Shown here one piece after another: positions 25,983 through 34,487 of a stretch of 64,000 nucleotides of DNA. Source of the DNA: Consotaella aegiceratis (GTDB taxonomy: Bacteria; Pseudomonadota; Alphaproteobacteria; Rhizobiales; Rhizobiaceae). Location: contig NZ_JAZHFT010000024.1 in assembly GCF_036541425.1 (NCBI RefSeq), positions 1 to 64,000 on the forward strand. The letters are read 5' to 3'. Under the pieces are notes generated by a model. That model did no database searches and was not told the origin of the DNA. It worked only from the letters and a program-made list of their open reading frames with translations. The position numbers and the translations under genes are program-made. Numbering within the stretch: position 1 is the first letter of the stretch; every line of letters begins with the position of its first letter.

Positions 25983-26885
25983 GTGAGAGCTGTGCAATTT
26001 GCCGAGTATGGCGGCCCCGACGTGCTGCGGGTGGTCGAGACCGACGAGCCGCATGCCGGGCCGGGCGAGATCAGGATTTCGGTTCGGGCCGCCGGCGTGA
26101 ACGCGCTGGACTGGAAGATCCGGAAAGGACAGATGCGCGATTTCATCGCGCTGGACCTGCCGGCGGGGACCGGACGGGATGCCGCCGGCGTGGTCGACGA
26201 AGTCGGCGAAGGGGTTGGCGGTATCGCCGTCGGCAATGCCGTGTTCGGGTCCGGTTCGGCGACCTTTGCGGAAAAGGCCGTATTGAAGAGCTGGGCGCTG
26301 AAGCCCGAAGGATTGTCGTTCGAGGAAGCGGCCGGCTATCCCGTTCCTGCCGAAACGGCGAAGCGCATCCTCGATCAGCTCGACGTTCGCTCGGGCGAAA
26401 CGCTGCTGATCAGCGGCGCCGCGGGCGGCGTCGGTTCGGCTGCTGTGCAGTTTGCCCGCGACCGTGGGCTGACGATCATCGGGACGGCCAGCGAACGGAA
26501 CCAGGATTATCTGCGTTCGATCGGCGCCATCGCGACGACTTATGGCGAGGGCTGGGTGGAGCGCGTGCGAGAAATCGCGCCCGAAGGAGTGGACGCGGCT
26601 CTCGATATCGCCGGAGCGGGCGTCATCGAAGCGCTGATCTCGTTGACGGGCGAACCATCCAAGGTGCTGTCGATCGCCGATTTCAGCGCGCCGAAATATG
26701 GCGCCCAGGTTTCCAGCACCGCCAAGGATGCCCCGGCAGCCTTCGCCCTGGCGGCCCGGCTCTACGAGGAGGGCGCCTTCCGCCTGCCCGTCGAACGAAC
26801 ATTTTCGCTCTATCAGGCAGCCGCGGCTCAGAAAGAGAGCGCGGAAGGACACGTTCGAGGCCGGCTCGTGATCGTGATCGAATAG
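25983..26885 (+). CDS. NADPH:quinone-type oxidoreductase (zinc-independent MDR)
   Basis: A 300-residue medium-chain dehydrogenase/reductase without zinc ligands. The N-terminal GroES-like domain includes VRAAGVNALDWKIRKGQM and PAGTGRDAAGVVDEVGEGV; the Rossmann domain has LLISGAAGGVGSAAVQFARDRG around residue 140, with the AxxGxG pattern typical of quinone oxidoreductases using NADPH. It probably reduces quinones or enones in the cytoplasm. The start is a GTG at 25983, chosen because AAGGAGAT lies eight bases upstream and the protein then begins like the family. It is monocistronic as far as can be seen. Confidence 0.86.
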   Translation: MRAVQFAEYGGPDVLRVVETDEPHAGPGEIRISVRAAGVNALDWKIRKGQMRDFIALDLPAGTGRDAAGVVDEVGEGVGGIAVGNAVFGSGSATFAEKAVLKSWALKPEGLSFEEAAGYPVPAETAKRILDQLDVRSGETLLISGAAGGVGSAAVQFARDRGLTIIGTASERNQDYLRSIGAIATTYGEGWVERVREIAPEGVDAALDIAGAGVIEALISLTGEPSKVLSIADFSAPKYGAQVSSTAKDAPAAFALAARLYEEGAFRLPVERTFSLYQAAAAQKESAEGHVRGRLVIVIE

Positions 26886-27075
26886 GTTGCCGGCGTCGTG
26901 TTGTGCGGCTTCGCGGCCTTCGATGGTTCGAAGGTCGAATGATTGCCTAACCGGGAGGCCCGCCTCCTGGTCTGCGCAGGAGGCGGAAGCGCGAAATCGG
27001 CCGACCCGGAAGCATGGGTGAGGCGGGCCGCAATTGTCCTTGGTGAATAGCCGCGGCCTGGACGAGCGGCTGTGC

Positions 27076-27510
27076 TCAGACGTGTTCGGCACTCGTCATG
27101 GCGCCGCGCAACTGTTCGGCAATGCTGTCCAACTCGTCGCGAGACGGCTTTTGATCCCAGTCGGCGACAAGCTTGAAGGTATCGCCCTTGAAGCGGGGAA
27201 AGACATGGAGGTGAAAGTGAAATACCTCCTGAAATGCGGCTTCACCATCGGCGACGAAATAGTTGACGCCTTCGCAGCGCAGACCGCTTTGCCGGAGAAC
27301 GCCCGCCAGACGGCGGGCGAGTGAAAAGACCGCCGCATTTTCCTCGTCGGTCAGGTCGGCAAGCCCTTCCGCATGACGGTTGGGGATCACCATCAGGTGC
27401 CCCGGCGTGACCGGGCCGGTCGTCAGGATCGCGGACACGAGGGGCTCGCGGCAGACGAAGTGGCCGCGCGTCGTACCTTCGAGAATCCCGCAGAAAACAC
27501 AGCTGGACAT
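27076..27510 (-). CDS. HIT family nucleotide hydrolase/transferase
   Basis: A 144-residue histidine-triad protein. The catalytic motif is HFHLHVFPR near residue 100, and SCVFCGI at the start contributes the CxxC of the zinc-binding HIT subgroup; LVIPNRHAEGLADL-like residues near 42 are family standard (LMVIPNRHAEGL). It should hydrolyse nucleoside phosphoramidates or dinucleotides in the cytoplasm. It is a single gene with about 190 and 265 bp of apparently empty sequence on its sides. Confidence 0.9.
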   Translation of the reverse strand: MSSCVFCGILEGTTRGHFVCREPLVSAILTTGPVTPGHLMVIPNRHAEGLADLTDEENAAVFSLARRLAGVLRQSGLRCEGVNYFVADGEAAFQEVFHFHLHVFPRFKGDTFKLVADWDQKPSRDELDSIAEQLRGAMTSAEHV

Positions 27511-27775
27511 GGATGCTCCCTTAGAAAGGGCTGCGGGGAGCTTTCTTGGATAACGCCCACACAGCCGGTGGGCTCAAGCGTCGGGCGCCGCTAGCGCACG
27601 GTCATGCGCCGCCCCCGAACGCAATCGGTTGCAATCATGCTCATGATAGGGGTCGTCGGCGCCATATCGCGATCTTAGCCCAAGTCACCACCCGCGCAAG
27701 CGCGGAACGCCGGCGCCGGACGTCGCGGTCGAACCGCGCGTCCGCGCATCTCCCTTTGCATCGGTCCCGCTGGTT

Positions 27776-28525
27776 TCAGAGAAACAGATTGCCTCCGCCG
27801 ACCGGCGTGTAGCAGCCCGTCAGATGGGCCGCCTCGTCGGAAACCATGAACGCAACGACGTTGGCGACATCCTCCGATTTGCCGGTCCGGCCGAGAGGAA
27901 GATGACGCGTCATGGCTGCCTTGACCTCTGCCGGAATGTGGGCCGTCGCCTCCGTTTCCGTGAGACCGGGCGCGACGGTGTTGACCCGGATGCCATGCGG
28001 TCCCAGTTCGAGCGCCAAAGACTTGACGAAGCCATCGAGCCCGGACTTGGCGGCGGAATGGGCGAAATAGCCGGGGGCCGGCGTGCGCGACAGCGTACTG
28101 CCGACGGCGACGATGGCGCCGCGCCGGCGTTGCATCATGCCCGGAACGACCGTCTGGCAGACATGGAAGGCCGACGCGAGTTCTCCTACCAGCTTGGCCT
28201 CGAAGTCCGTCCAACCCATCTCGGTAAAGGGCGTCGTCGGGAAGCTCATGGCCGCGTTGACGACGAGGATATCGACGGGCCCAAGGGTCCGCTCGACATC
28301 GCGAACCATTGCTTCGGCCTGATCCCGAACCCGCGTGTCTCCCTGAACCGCGATGGCCTTGCCGCCGCCTTCTTCGATCGTCTGAACGAGCCTTTCGGCT
28401 TTCTCCCGGCTCGTGAAATAGTTGACGCCGACCGCCGCGCCTTGCCCGGCGAGCTTGCTGGCGATGGCCGCGCCGATGCCTCGGCTTGCTCCGGTCACGA
28501 GCGCGACGCGATCCTTCAGGGGCAT
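27776..28525 (-). CDS. Short-chain dehydrogenase/reductase with His in place of catalytic Tyr
   Basis: A 249-residue classical SDR: TGASRGIGAAIA near residue 11 (cofactor), VVNAAMSFP near 88 in place of NNAG, GSTLSR near 141 with the catalytic Ser, and IRVNTVAPGLTETEA near 180. In the active-site segment PGYFAHSAAKSGLDGF the Lys is present, but the position four residues before it, normally Tyr in YxxxK, is His (HSAAK); a Tyr occurs three residues earlier. Either it is a variant with altered catalysis, or the nearby Tyr serves. It is divergent from a MarR regulator across a strong palindrome, so it is likely the regulated target. Confidence 0.86.
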   Translation of the reverse strand: MPLKDRVALVTGASRGIGAAIASKLAGQGAAVGVNYFTSREKAERLVQTIEEGGGKAIAVQGDTRVRDQAEAMVRDVERTLGPVDILVVNAAMSFPTTPFTEMGWTDFEAKLVGELASAFHVCQTVVPGMMQRRRGAIVAVGSTLSRTPAPGYFAHSAAKSGLDGFVKSLALELGPHGIRVNTVAPGLTETEATAHIPAEVKAAMTRHLPLGRTGKSEDVANVVAFMVSDEAAHLTGCYTPVGGGNLFL

Positions 28526-28681
28526 GTCTTTTCTTCCTCGGGCCGGGCATCCGGACGCCAGCGATTCGATGCCGTGGGGGCCGGTACGATGAGATCAGGC
28601 GGCGGGTCCGACGAAGGCCTTTCCGGGTTCGTCAGCGGCGTGACTTGGGGTAGATGACATCTCAGATCGTATGTCCGCTAG

Positions 28682-28703
28682 AATTGACATCATAATGTCA
28701 ATT
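28682..28703. promoter_or_regulatory. MarR-type operator palindrome
   Basis: Arms AATTGACAT and ATGTCAATT are perfect inverted repeats with a 4-bp CATA spacer. A second, weaker pair GACAT...ATGTC lies just upstream (28656-28675), and further ATGTC copies follow. TTGACA is embedded in both orientations, so -35 boxes for both divergent genes may overlap the operator. This is the expected arrangement for a MarR protein repressing itself and the SDR gene. Confidence 0.68.
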
Positions 28704-28721
28704 ACGCATCAATGTGTCAAA

Positions 28722-29213
28722 ATGTCCGAGCCGAAGGTCCCTGTGGCAAAGCACTCCGAACGGGGGGAGGCGGTCACCGCCCTCGTCCTCGACATCTTTC
28801 GTTTGAACGCCCGGCTGCTTTCGGCAGGCGACGGGCTGGTCGCCGAACTCGGCCTGACCAGCGCTCGATGGCAGGTTCTCGGCGCCCTCGCCGCTGCAGA
28901 ACGGCCGCAGCCGGTCTCCCATCTCGCGCGCGACATGGGAGGGCACCGCCAGAACGTGCAGCGCATCGTCAACGATTTGATGAAGAAGGGGCTCGTGCGT
29001 TTCGAGACCAACCCGCACCACCGCCGGGCGCAACTGGTGGTGCTGACGGATGCGGGGAGATCGGCCGCCGAGGCGGCCCGGGAACTGCAGGTCGGCTGGG
29101 TGGAAGACCTTGCCGAGGGCCTGGATCCGGACGCGATCGAAACGACCCGGCGCATTGTCGGAACGCTGCGGTCCCGGCTGCAAGTCGACGGGGACCGCAG
29201 CGATGAGGATTGA
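28722..29213 (+). CDS. MarR family transcriptional regulator
   Basis: A protein of about 163 residues with a winged helix at about residues 45-100: LTSARWQVLGALAAAERPQPVSHLARDMGGHRQNVQRIVNDLMKKGLVRFETNPHHRRAQLVVLTDAG. The wing has His-His-Arg-Arg where Asp-x-Arg is usual. The start is uncertain: ATGs at 28671 and 28695 lie in or before the palindrome, so ATG 28722 is used; GTG 28743 has a better ribosome site (GAAGG). It is divergent from the SDR gene, with the palindrome between them. Likely a local repressor. Confidence 0.85.
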   Translation: MSEPKVPVAKHSERGEAVTALVLDIFRLNARLLSAGDGLVAELGLTSARWQVLGALAAAERPQPVSHLARDMGGHRQNVQRIVNDLMKKGLVRFETNPHHRRAQLVVLTDAGRSAAEAARELQVGWVEDLAEGLDPDAIETTRRIVGTLRSRLQVDGDRSDED

Positions 29214-29390
29214 CTAGGCTCCGGATGACGGGCCGCGCACCGCCGCCATCGTCGCCCTGCAAAATGGGCCTGACGGCGCGCGCCGCTGAGCGCGACGGGC
29301 GGAAGCCGCGCTTCGGCTTATGGCTCCGGCGCGGCACCCATGGGCGAACGATTCGCGACGGAGGAGGTCCCGTCCGGCGTGGTTCGAGGC

Positions 29391-29972
29391 TTACGCGGCG
29401 GTCCGGCGCCGCTCCAGCTTGCGTCCGGCCGGCAGAATGCGGCCGGCGGCATGGTCGAGGGTGCCGGGGATCAGCTCCAGGGCGAGCAGCCGGTGCCGCT
29501 CGAACGGGCCGGGCATGGCGAGATCGCCGGTCTTGGCCGCCGAAAACCCGAAGCGCACGTAGTAGTTCGGATCGCCGACGAGAAGGATCGAACCGTGGCC
29601 CAGCCGCGCGGCCTCCGCGATGGCATGACGCATCAGCGCCGAGCCGATGCCGGCGCCCTTGAGAGCTGGATCGACGGCCAGCGGACCGAGGAGCAGGGCC
29701 GGGACCGCGACGCCGCCCCGCGTGCCGGCGGCGATCGACCACAGGCGCACGGTCCCGACGAGGGCTCCGGCGTCATCATGCGCGGCAAAGGCGAGGCCTT
29801 CGGCCGGCAGGCGTCCCCGGCGGATCGCCTCCGACGACTTGCGCTTGCGCTTCGCGCCCATCGCGCGATCGAGCAGCATCTCGCGCGCCGCGACGTCGGA
29901 AGGCGTTTCTGCGGTTATGGCGAAGACCGGCCGGAAAGCGGCGTCTTCGCGGACAAGAGCGAGTGCGGACAT
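29391..29972 (-). CDS. GNAT N-acetyltransferase, YhbS-like
   Basis: A 193-residue protein. LLLGPLAVDPALKGAGIGSALMRHAIAEA near residue 95 is the acetyl-CoA-binding motif A, and ILLVGDPNYYVRFGFSAAKTG near 128 is the block characteristic of the YhbS/predicted N-acetyltransferase group. The start at 29972 follows GGGGAG. It lies downstream of the ornithine-decarboxylase gene on the same strand, about 100 bp away, with a GC hairpin between, so cotranscription is possible. A link to polyamine acetylation is tempting but not shown by the sequence. Confidence 0.84.
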   Translation of the reverse strand: MSALALVREDAAFRPVFAITAETPSDVAAREMLLDRAMGAKRKRKSSEAIRRGRLPAEGLAFAAHDDAGALVGTVRLWSIAAGTRGGVAVPALLLGPLAVDPALKGAGIGSALMRHAIAEAARLGHGSILLVGDPNYYVRFGFSAAKTGDLAMPGPFERHRLLALELIPGTLDHAAGRILPAGRKLERRRTAA

Positions 29973-30069
29973 TTGCACCACTCCCCAGAATAAAGAAGGC
30001 GGATGACGTGCGCGCCGAGTTGCTGGCAATGCGGCGCGCGGGCGATAGGCCCGGCGCCGGAGCGCCGAG

Positions 30070-31203
30070 CTAGATCACGTACGATCGAAGCGGTTCGAAG
30101 CCGTTGAAGGCGACCGAAGCGTAGGTCGTCGTATAGGCGCCGGTGCCCTCGATCAGGATCTCGTCACCGACGGTGAGCGAGATCGGCAGCGGGTAGGGCG
30201 TCTTCTCGTACATCACGTCCGCCGAATCGCAGGTCGGCCCGGCGAGTACGCAGGGCTCCTTGTCGTCGTGATCGCGGCCGGTGACGATCGGATAGCGAAT
30301 CGCCTCGTCCATCGTCTCGGCGAGACCGCCGAACTTGCCGATGTCGAGATAGACCCAGCGGTTCTCGTCGGCCGCCGACTTCCTGGACACCAGCACGACC
30401 TCGGCCTTGATCACGCCGGCATCGCCCACCATGCCGCGGCCCGGCTCGATGATCGTCTCCGGAATGCGGTTGCCGAAATGCTTGCGCAGTGCCTCGAAGA
30501 TGGCGCGGCCATAGGCCTCGGCCGTCGGGATGTCCTTCAGGTAGCGGGTCGGGAACCCGCCGCCGAGATTGACCAGCGTCAGGTTGATGCCGCGCTCCGA
30601 CAAGGTCCGGAAGACGTGGCCGGCATCGGCCAGCGCGCCGTCCCAGGCTTCGGTGTTGGTCTGCTGCGAGCCGACATGGAAAGAGATGCCGGTGGCGGTC
30701 AGGCCGAGGCGATGCGCGGCTTCCAGTACGTCGATCGCCATCTCGGGAACGCAGCCGAACTTGCGCGACAACGGCCACTCGGCCCCCGCGCCATCGGTGA
30801 GCACGCGGCAGAAGACGCGAGCGCCCGGCGCTGCGCGGGCGACCTTCTCTACCTCTTCGACACAGTCGACGGCGAACAGCGAGACGCCAAGCTCGTGCGC
30901 CCGGGCGACATCCCGCTCCTTCTTGATGGTGTTGCCGTAGGAGATCCGCTTGGCGTTCGCGCCGGCGGCGAGCGCCATTTCGATTTCGGCCACCGAGGCG
31001 CAATCGAAGTTGGAGCCCAGCGACGCCAGCAGAGACAGGATCTCCGGCGCGGGGTTGGCCTTCACGGCATAGTAGATGGCCGAATCCGGCAGCGCCTTGC
31101 GAAAGGCGTTGAAGTTCTGCTCGACGACATCGAGGTCGACGATGAGGCACGGACCGTCGGGTCGTCGGTCGGCGAGGAAATCGAGGATGCGCTGCGTTGC
31201 CAT
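30070..31203 (-). CDS. Ornithine/lysine decarboxylase (PLP, alanine-racemase fold)
   Basis: A 377-residue fold-III PLP decarboxylase. YYAVKANPAPEIL near residue 45 has the Schiff-base Lys, FDCASVAEIEMAL near 67, GISFHVGSQQTN near 172 with the PLP-stacking His, VNLGGGFPT near 205 with the phosphate-binding glycines, IIEPGRGMVGDAG near 250 and GPTCDSADVMYE near 320 with the catalytic Cys and Asp. It decarboxylates ornithine (or also lysine) to putrescine (cadaverine). The start ATG 31203 follows GGAGGA. More than 500 bp of leader with ordered hairpins lies upstream, fitting the alphaproteobacterial speF-type leader. The family also contains lysine-specific members, and sequence reading does not separate them. 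Confidence 0.9.
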   Translation of the reverse strand: MATQRILDFLADRRPDGPCLIVDLDVVEQNFNAFRKALPDSAIYYAVKANPAPEILSLLASLGSNFDCASVAEIEMALAAGANAKRISYGNTIKKERDVARAHELGVSLFAVDCVEEVEKVARAAPGARVFCRVLTDGAGAEWPLSRKFGCVPEMAIDVLEAAHRLGLTATGISFHVGSQQTNTEAWDGALADAGHVFRTLSERGINLTLVNLGGGFPTRYLKDIPTAEAYGRAIFEALRKHFGNRIPETIIEPGRGMVGDAGVIKAEVVLVSRKSAADENRWVYLDIGKFGGLAETMDEAIRYPIVTGRDHDDKEPCVLAGPTCDSADVMYEKTPYPLPISLTVGDEILIEGTGAYTTTYASVAFNGFEPLRSYVI

Positions 31204-31736
31204 GGGAGTCCTCCCGGACCGCAAGGTGGACATGGAGCGTTGCCGGACTCGCACACGGAAACGACGACAAGCGTCGATCCCGCGTTCGACCGAAACGCGA
31301 CTGGCCCGGCAACCGGACACAAATCGTCCTTTGCCGGTATGTCTGCCTTGGATTGGAGGGCTTGGACCCGCCGCACTTAAGGCAATGAAGGTGTGCCTCT
31401 TCAGTATTCCCGGCTTTGGAGACCAGGGGAGACCAGAAAGGCCCGCACCGTCGTTGCTTCAAGGCGTCCTCGATTCCACTGGCTGTAGAACCGACTGGGG
31501 CGTTTACTCCCAGGTACCGTCCCGGTGACCCTCGCATATGAGGACCGGGGGACGCCCACAGGCACGTGCGACTTTGGGCAAGCGCCCATATATGCAAAGC
31601 GCCTGTCACAGACAACCGGAAAATCTCGAGACCGGTTGATTTTTGCCGTTGCCTGGTCGACGAAGCCCTTGGTGTCGAGAAACAGCAACACACGCAAGCT
31701 CGCGGCAAGGTGCCGGAGAAAGACAAGGGTGGGCCG
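31204..31736. other. Long divergent intergenic region, ODC leader and LysR promoter
   Basis: 533 bp separate the decarboxylase and the LysR gene. Apart from the structured leader described above, I see no supported gene. The 180 bp next to the decarboxylase start are less structured. The promoter of the LysR gene and that of the leader must lie in the part from about 31560 to 31730. Confidence 0.5.
31385..31560 (-). ncRNA. Probable speF-type 5' leader of ornithine decarboxylase
   Basis: Read on the minus strand, the sequence upstream of the decarboxylase contains an ordered pair of hairpins. The first has CCCGGT/ACCGGG outer and CCTC/GAGG inner arms around an ATATGC loop (31521-31549). The second has CTGGG/CCCAG around AGTAAACGC (31495-31513). 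An alphaproteobacterial speF leader motif is known upstream of such genes. The position, length and stable stems agree, but I cannot check the covariance model from memory. A 62-codon frame (31401-31589, minus) crosses the same region without a ribosome site and may be chance. Exact ends are unknown. Confidence 0.6.
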
Positions 31737-32666
31737 GTGGACACGCTGACGCGCATGCGCGCCTTCATTTCCGTCGTCGAGAATGGCGGGTTTTCGGCGG
31801 CGGCCCGCAAGACCGGCCGCTCCAAGGCGCTGCTGTCCAAATATGTCCGCGAGCTGGAAGACGAGCTGGGCGTGCTGCTGATCAACCGCACGACGCGGCA
31901 AGTGGCGCTGACCGCGGCCGGCGAGACCTATTTCGCACGTGCCTCGAGCATCCTCGCCGACCTGGAGGCCTTGCACGACGAGGCGCGGGAGACCGTCGGC
32001 GAGGCCAGGGGCAAGATCCGCATCACCGCGGCGCGCACCTTCGGCGACGGCGTGTTCGGCCAGTCGCTCGTCGACTTTGCCGTGGCGCATCCGACGATCT
32101 CGCTCGACATCCATCTCGACGACAAGTTCGTCGACCTGGTGGAAGAGGGCTTCGACGTCGCGATTCGCATGACACGGCTGGCCGATTCGGCCTTCATCGC
32201 CCGTCGGCTGACGGCGCTCGACTTCGTCATCTGCGCCAGCCCCGACCTGGTGGCTCGGCTGGGACGACCCGAGCATCCTTCCGATCTTGCCGATCTGCCG
32301 GCGGTGGTCGATTCCAATTCCCGGCTGATGTCGAGCTGGGCCTTTCGCGATCCGTCATCGGGACAGGCGATCCCTGTCGCCGTTTCCGGCCAGTTCACCG
32401 CCAACAGCCCGGTCGCGGTGCGCTCCGCGGTGATCGCCGGCCTCGGCTTCGCGCTCAGCCCGGAGTTCGTGATTCGCGCCGACGTGGCGGCGGGCCGGCT
32501 GGTGACAGTGCTCGACGACTATATGCCGCGCGACGCCGGCATCTACGCGGTGTTTCCGCATCGCCGGCACATGCCGACGCGCGTGCGGCTCTTCGTCGAC
32601 TTTCTCGCCGAGTGGTTTCGGCGCTGCGACCGTCATGGCAGCGAGCCCGAGCCTGCCGGATCGTGA
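31737..32666 (+). CDS. LysR family transcriptional regulator
   Basis: A 309-residue LysR protein. The N-terminal helix-turn-helix is RMRAFISVVENGGFSAAARKTGRSKALLSKYVRELEDELGVLLINRTTRQVALTAAG, and the substrate domain starts near residue 90 (GKIRITAARTFGDGVFGQSLVDFAVAHP, then DLVEEGFDVAIRM, the CrgA/DsdC-like group). The start is a GTG at 31737, because VDTLTRMRAF is the normal family start; the open frame continues upstream without a ribosome site. It is divergent from the ornithine-decarboxylase gene, so it may regulate it. Confidence 0.86.
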   Translation: MDTLTRMRAFISVVENGGFSAAARKTGRSKALLSKYVRELEDELGVLLINRTTRQVALTAAGETYFARASSILADLEALHDEARETVGEARGKIRITAARTFGDGVFGQSLVDFAVAHPTISLDIHLDDKFVDLVEEGFDVAIRMTRLADSAFIARRLTALDFVICASPDLVARLGRPEHPSDLADLPAVVDSNSRLMSSWAFRDPSSGQAIPVAVSGQFTANSPVAVRSAVIAGLGFALSPEFVIRADVAAGRLVTVLDDYMPRDAGIYAVFPHRRHMPTRVRLFVDFLAEWFRRCDRHGSEPEPAGS

Positions 32667-32756
32667 TTCCGCACGATCGTCGGGAGGTGCCCCGCCGAGG
32701 CCGATCCATACTTCCGCCATGCTTGCCGGCTACCGGCGGGCATCATTGGAGAGGGC

Positions 32757-33419
32757 ATGAAGACACGCGCCGTCATCGCCGCTGGCTGGCTCGGATGCGG
32801 CTCGCTCGCCGCAGGGCCGGCCTTGGCGCATCCGCATGTCTTTGCCGAGGCGCGAATGGAGATCGTCGGCTCGCCTGACGGGGAGCTTCGGTCGGTGCGC
32901 AACATATGGCGCATGGACGAACTGTTTTCCTCCTCGGTGCTTCTCGACTTCGACGAGAACGCCAATGGACAGCTGGATCCCGAGGAGCTTCAGGCCATCG
33001 GCGACACCGTGAAGGAATCGATCGCCGAGTGGTCGTTCTACACCTTCGTTCGTTCGGGCGGCCAACCGGTCACCATGCAGCCACCCGACGAGATCCGGGC
33101 GCTCTATCAGGACGGCCAGCTCCTGATGTTTTTCGAGATGAAGGCTGGCCAGCCGGTCAAGCTGTCCGACGGGCTGCTGACCGTGGCGAATTTCGACGAG
33201 ACCTTCTTCGTCGCCTTCGACTATCCCGATGCCGACAGCTTCCAACTCGTCGACATGCCGGCCTCCTGCTCCAAGGCGGTGGTCATTCCCGACGAGGACG
33301 AGGCGGCTCAGGAATGGATGAACTCCATCGCTTCGCTCGGGCCGGACGAAGAGGTGCCGGAGGACGGAATCGACTATTCGCAGATTCTCGCGACGCGACT
33401 GGAGGTTCGATGCGGCTGA
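32757..33419 (+). CDS. DUF1007 periplasmic protein, partner of NicO transporter
   Basis: A 220-residue protein with a signal peptide (MKTRAVIAAGWLGCGSLAAG ending ALA before HPHVFAEAR). HPHVF at the mature N-terminus could bind a metal, and VLLDFDENANGQLDPEELQAIG near residue 60 is EF-hand-like, as usual in DUF1007. The gene overlaps the next gene by 10 bp, and DUF1007 proteins are commonly encoded next to NicO/RcnA-type nickel/cobalt transporters, for which they may be accessory proteins. The ATG follows GGAGAGG; a GC hairpin at about 32717-32740 lies just upstream. Confidence 0.85.
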   Translation: MKTRAVIAAGWLGCGSLAAGPALAHPHVFAEARMEIVGSPDGELRSVRNIWRMDELFSSSVLLDFDENANGQLDPEELQAIGDTVKESIAEWSFYTFVRSGGQPVTMQPPDEIRALYQDGQLLMFFEMKAGQPVKLSDGLLTVANFDETFFVAFDYPDADSFQLVDMPASCSKAVVIPDEDEAAQEWMNSIASLGPDEEVPEDGIDYSQILATRLEVRCG

Positions 33420-34453
33420 TCCGTTCTATGGCCTGGAGCGGTCTTCTTCTGGTGCTTCTCGCCGGGCCGGCGCTCGCCAAGTCGTCGCTCGGCATCGGCA
33501 GCGCGGATGCCTCGCTCGACGCCAGCCAGGGCGTTTCCGGCTATTTTCTCTGGATCACCGCCTATCAGCGCGAATTCTTCTCCGCGTTGCGCCACGCGCT
33601 GGTCGCGCTCAAGCAGGGGCCAGCGGGCTTGCCGCTGCTCGTCGGCATCTCGTTCGCCTACGGCATCTTTCACGCGGCGGGGCCTGGCCACGGCAAGGCG
33701 GTCATCTCCTCCTATATGCTGGCCAACGAAGTGCAGCTCCGGCGCGGGGTCATCCTCTCCTTCGCATCGGCGCTGGTTCAGGCTCTGTCGGCGCTCCTCG
33801 TGGTGGGCGCCGGTTGGTATCTCTTGCGTGGAACGTCGATCTCGATGACAGCGGCGAGCGACGCGCTCGAGGTCGCATCCTTCGGGCTGATTGCGCTGTT
33901 CGGCCTCGTCCTGTTCGTGCGCAAGGCGATCGCGATCTGGCGCCGGCATCGGCCGGCCGTGGCTCTGGCGTTCGAGCCTCGCCTGGTGGCGGTGAACGGC
34001 GCGATGGGACGTGGGTCGATCATGCCGCGTGCGTCGAACGGACTAGCCTCCGACGTCTGCACCGCCGACGAGGTGGATTGCGCCTGCGGCCGTCCGCACA
34101 TGGCCGACCCCAAGGCTTTATCCGGGCGCCGTCTGCGCTTCGGCACGGCGGCATCCGCCGTTTTGTCGGTGGGGCTGCGGCCGTGTTCGGGTGCGATCGT
34201 GGTCCTCACCTTCGCATTGATGAACGGGCTCTACCTGGCAGGCCTGCTGTCGGTGCTGGCGATGGCCGTCGGGACCGCGATCACCGTATCGGCGCTCGCC
34301 GTCTTGGCGGTGTTCGCCAAGGATACGGCTCTGCGCCTCAGCGGCCGTGGCGGCTTTGGCGGTGTGGTGCGCGATGTCATGGAATTGGGCGCGGCCCTGG
34401 TGCTGATGCTGCTGGGCACCACGCTCGTCATCGGCATGCTGTCATTGCCATAG
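33410..34453 (+). CDS. NicO-family nickel/cobalt transporter
   Basis: A 347-residue membrane protein with a signal-like first segment and about six further hydrophobic helices. GIFHAAGPGHGKAVISSYMLAN near residue 83 has the His residues and Lys of the NicO/RcnA motif, and LSVGLRPCSGAIVVLTFALMNGLYLAGL near 250 matches the second family block. A hydrophilic loop with Cys and His (VCTADEVDCACGRPHM) lies between the halves. The family includes exporters (RcnA) and importers; direction here is undecided. It starts inside the end of the DUF1007 gene with a GGAGG site, so both form one operon. Confidence 0.86.
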   Translation: MRLIRSMAWSGLLLVLLAGPALAKSSLGIGSADASLDASQGVSGYFLWITAYQREFFSALRHALVALKQGPAGLPLLVGISFAYGIFHAAGPGHGKAVISSYMLANEVQLRRGVILSFASALVQALSALLVVGAGWYLLRGTSISMTAASDALEVASFGLIALFGLVLFVRKAIAIWRRHRPAVALAFEPRLVAVNGAMGRGSIMPRASNGLASDVCTADEVDCACGRPHMADPKALSGRRLRFGTAASAVLSVGLRPCSGAIVVLTFALMNGLYLAGLLSVLAMAVGTAITVSALAVLAVFAKDTALRLSGRGGFGGVVRDVMELGAALVLMLLGTTLVIGMLSLP

Positions 34454-34487
34454 GGCGGACACGGCGGGCCAGGCATGAGGCTTTCGG

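Noticed and set aside
30085..30105. GGTTCGAAGCC resembling a tRNA T-loop
   Set aside because: It lies inside the ornithine-decarboxylase coding sequence and no cloverleaf can be formed around it.
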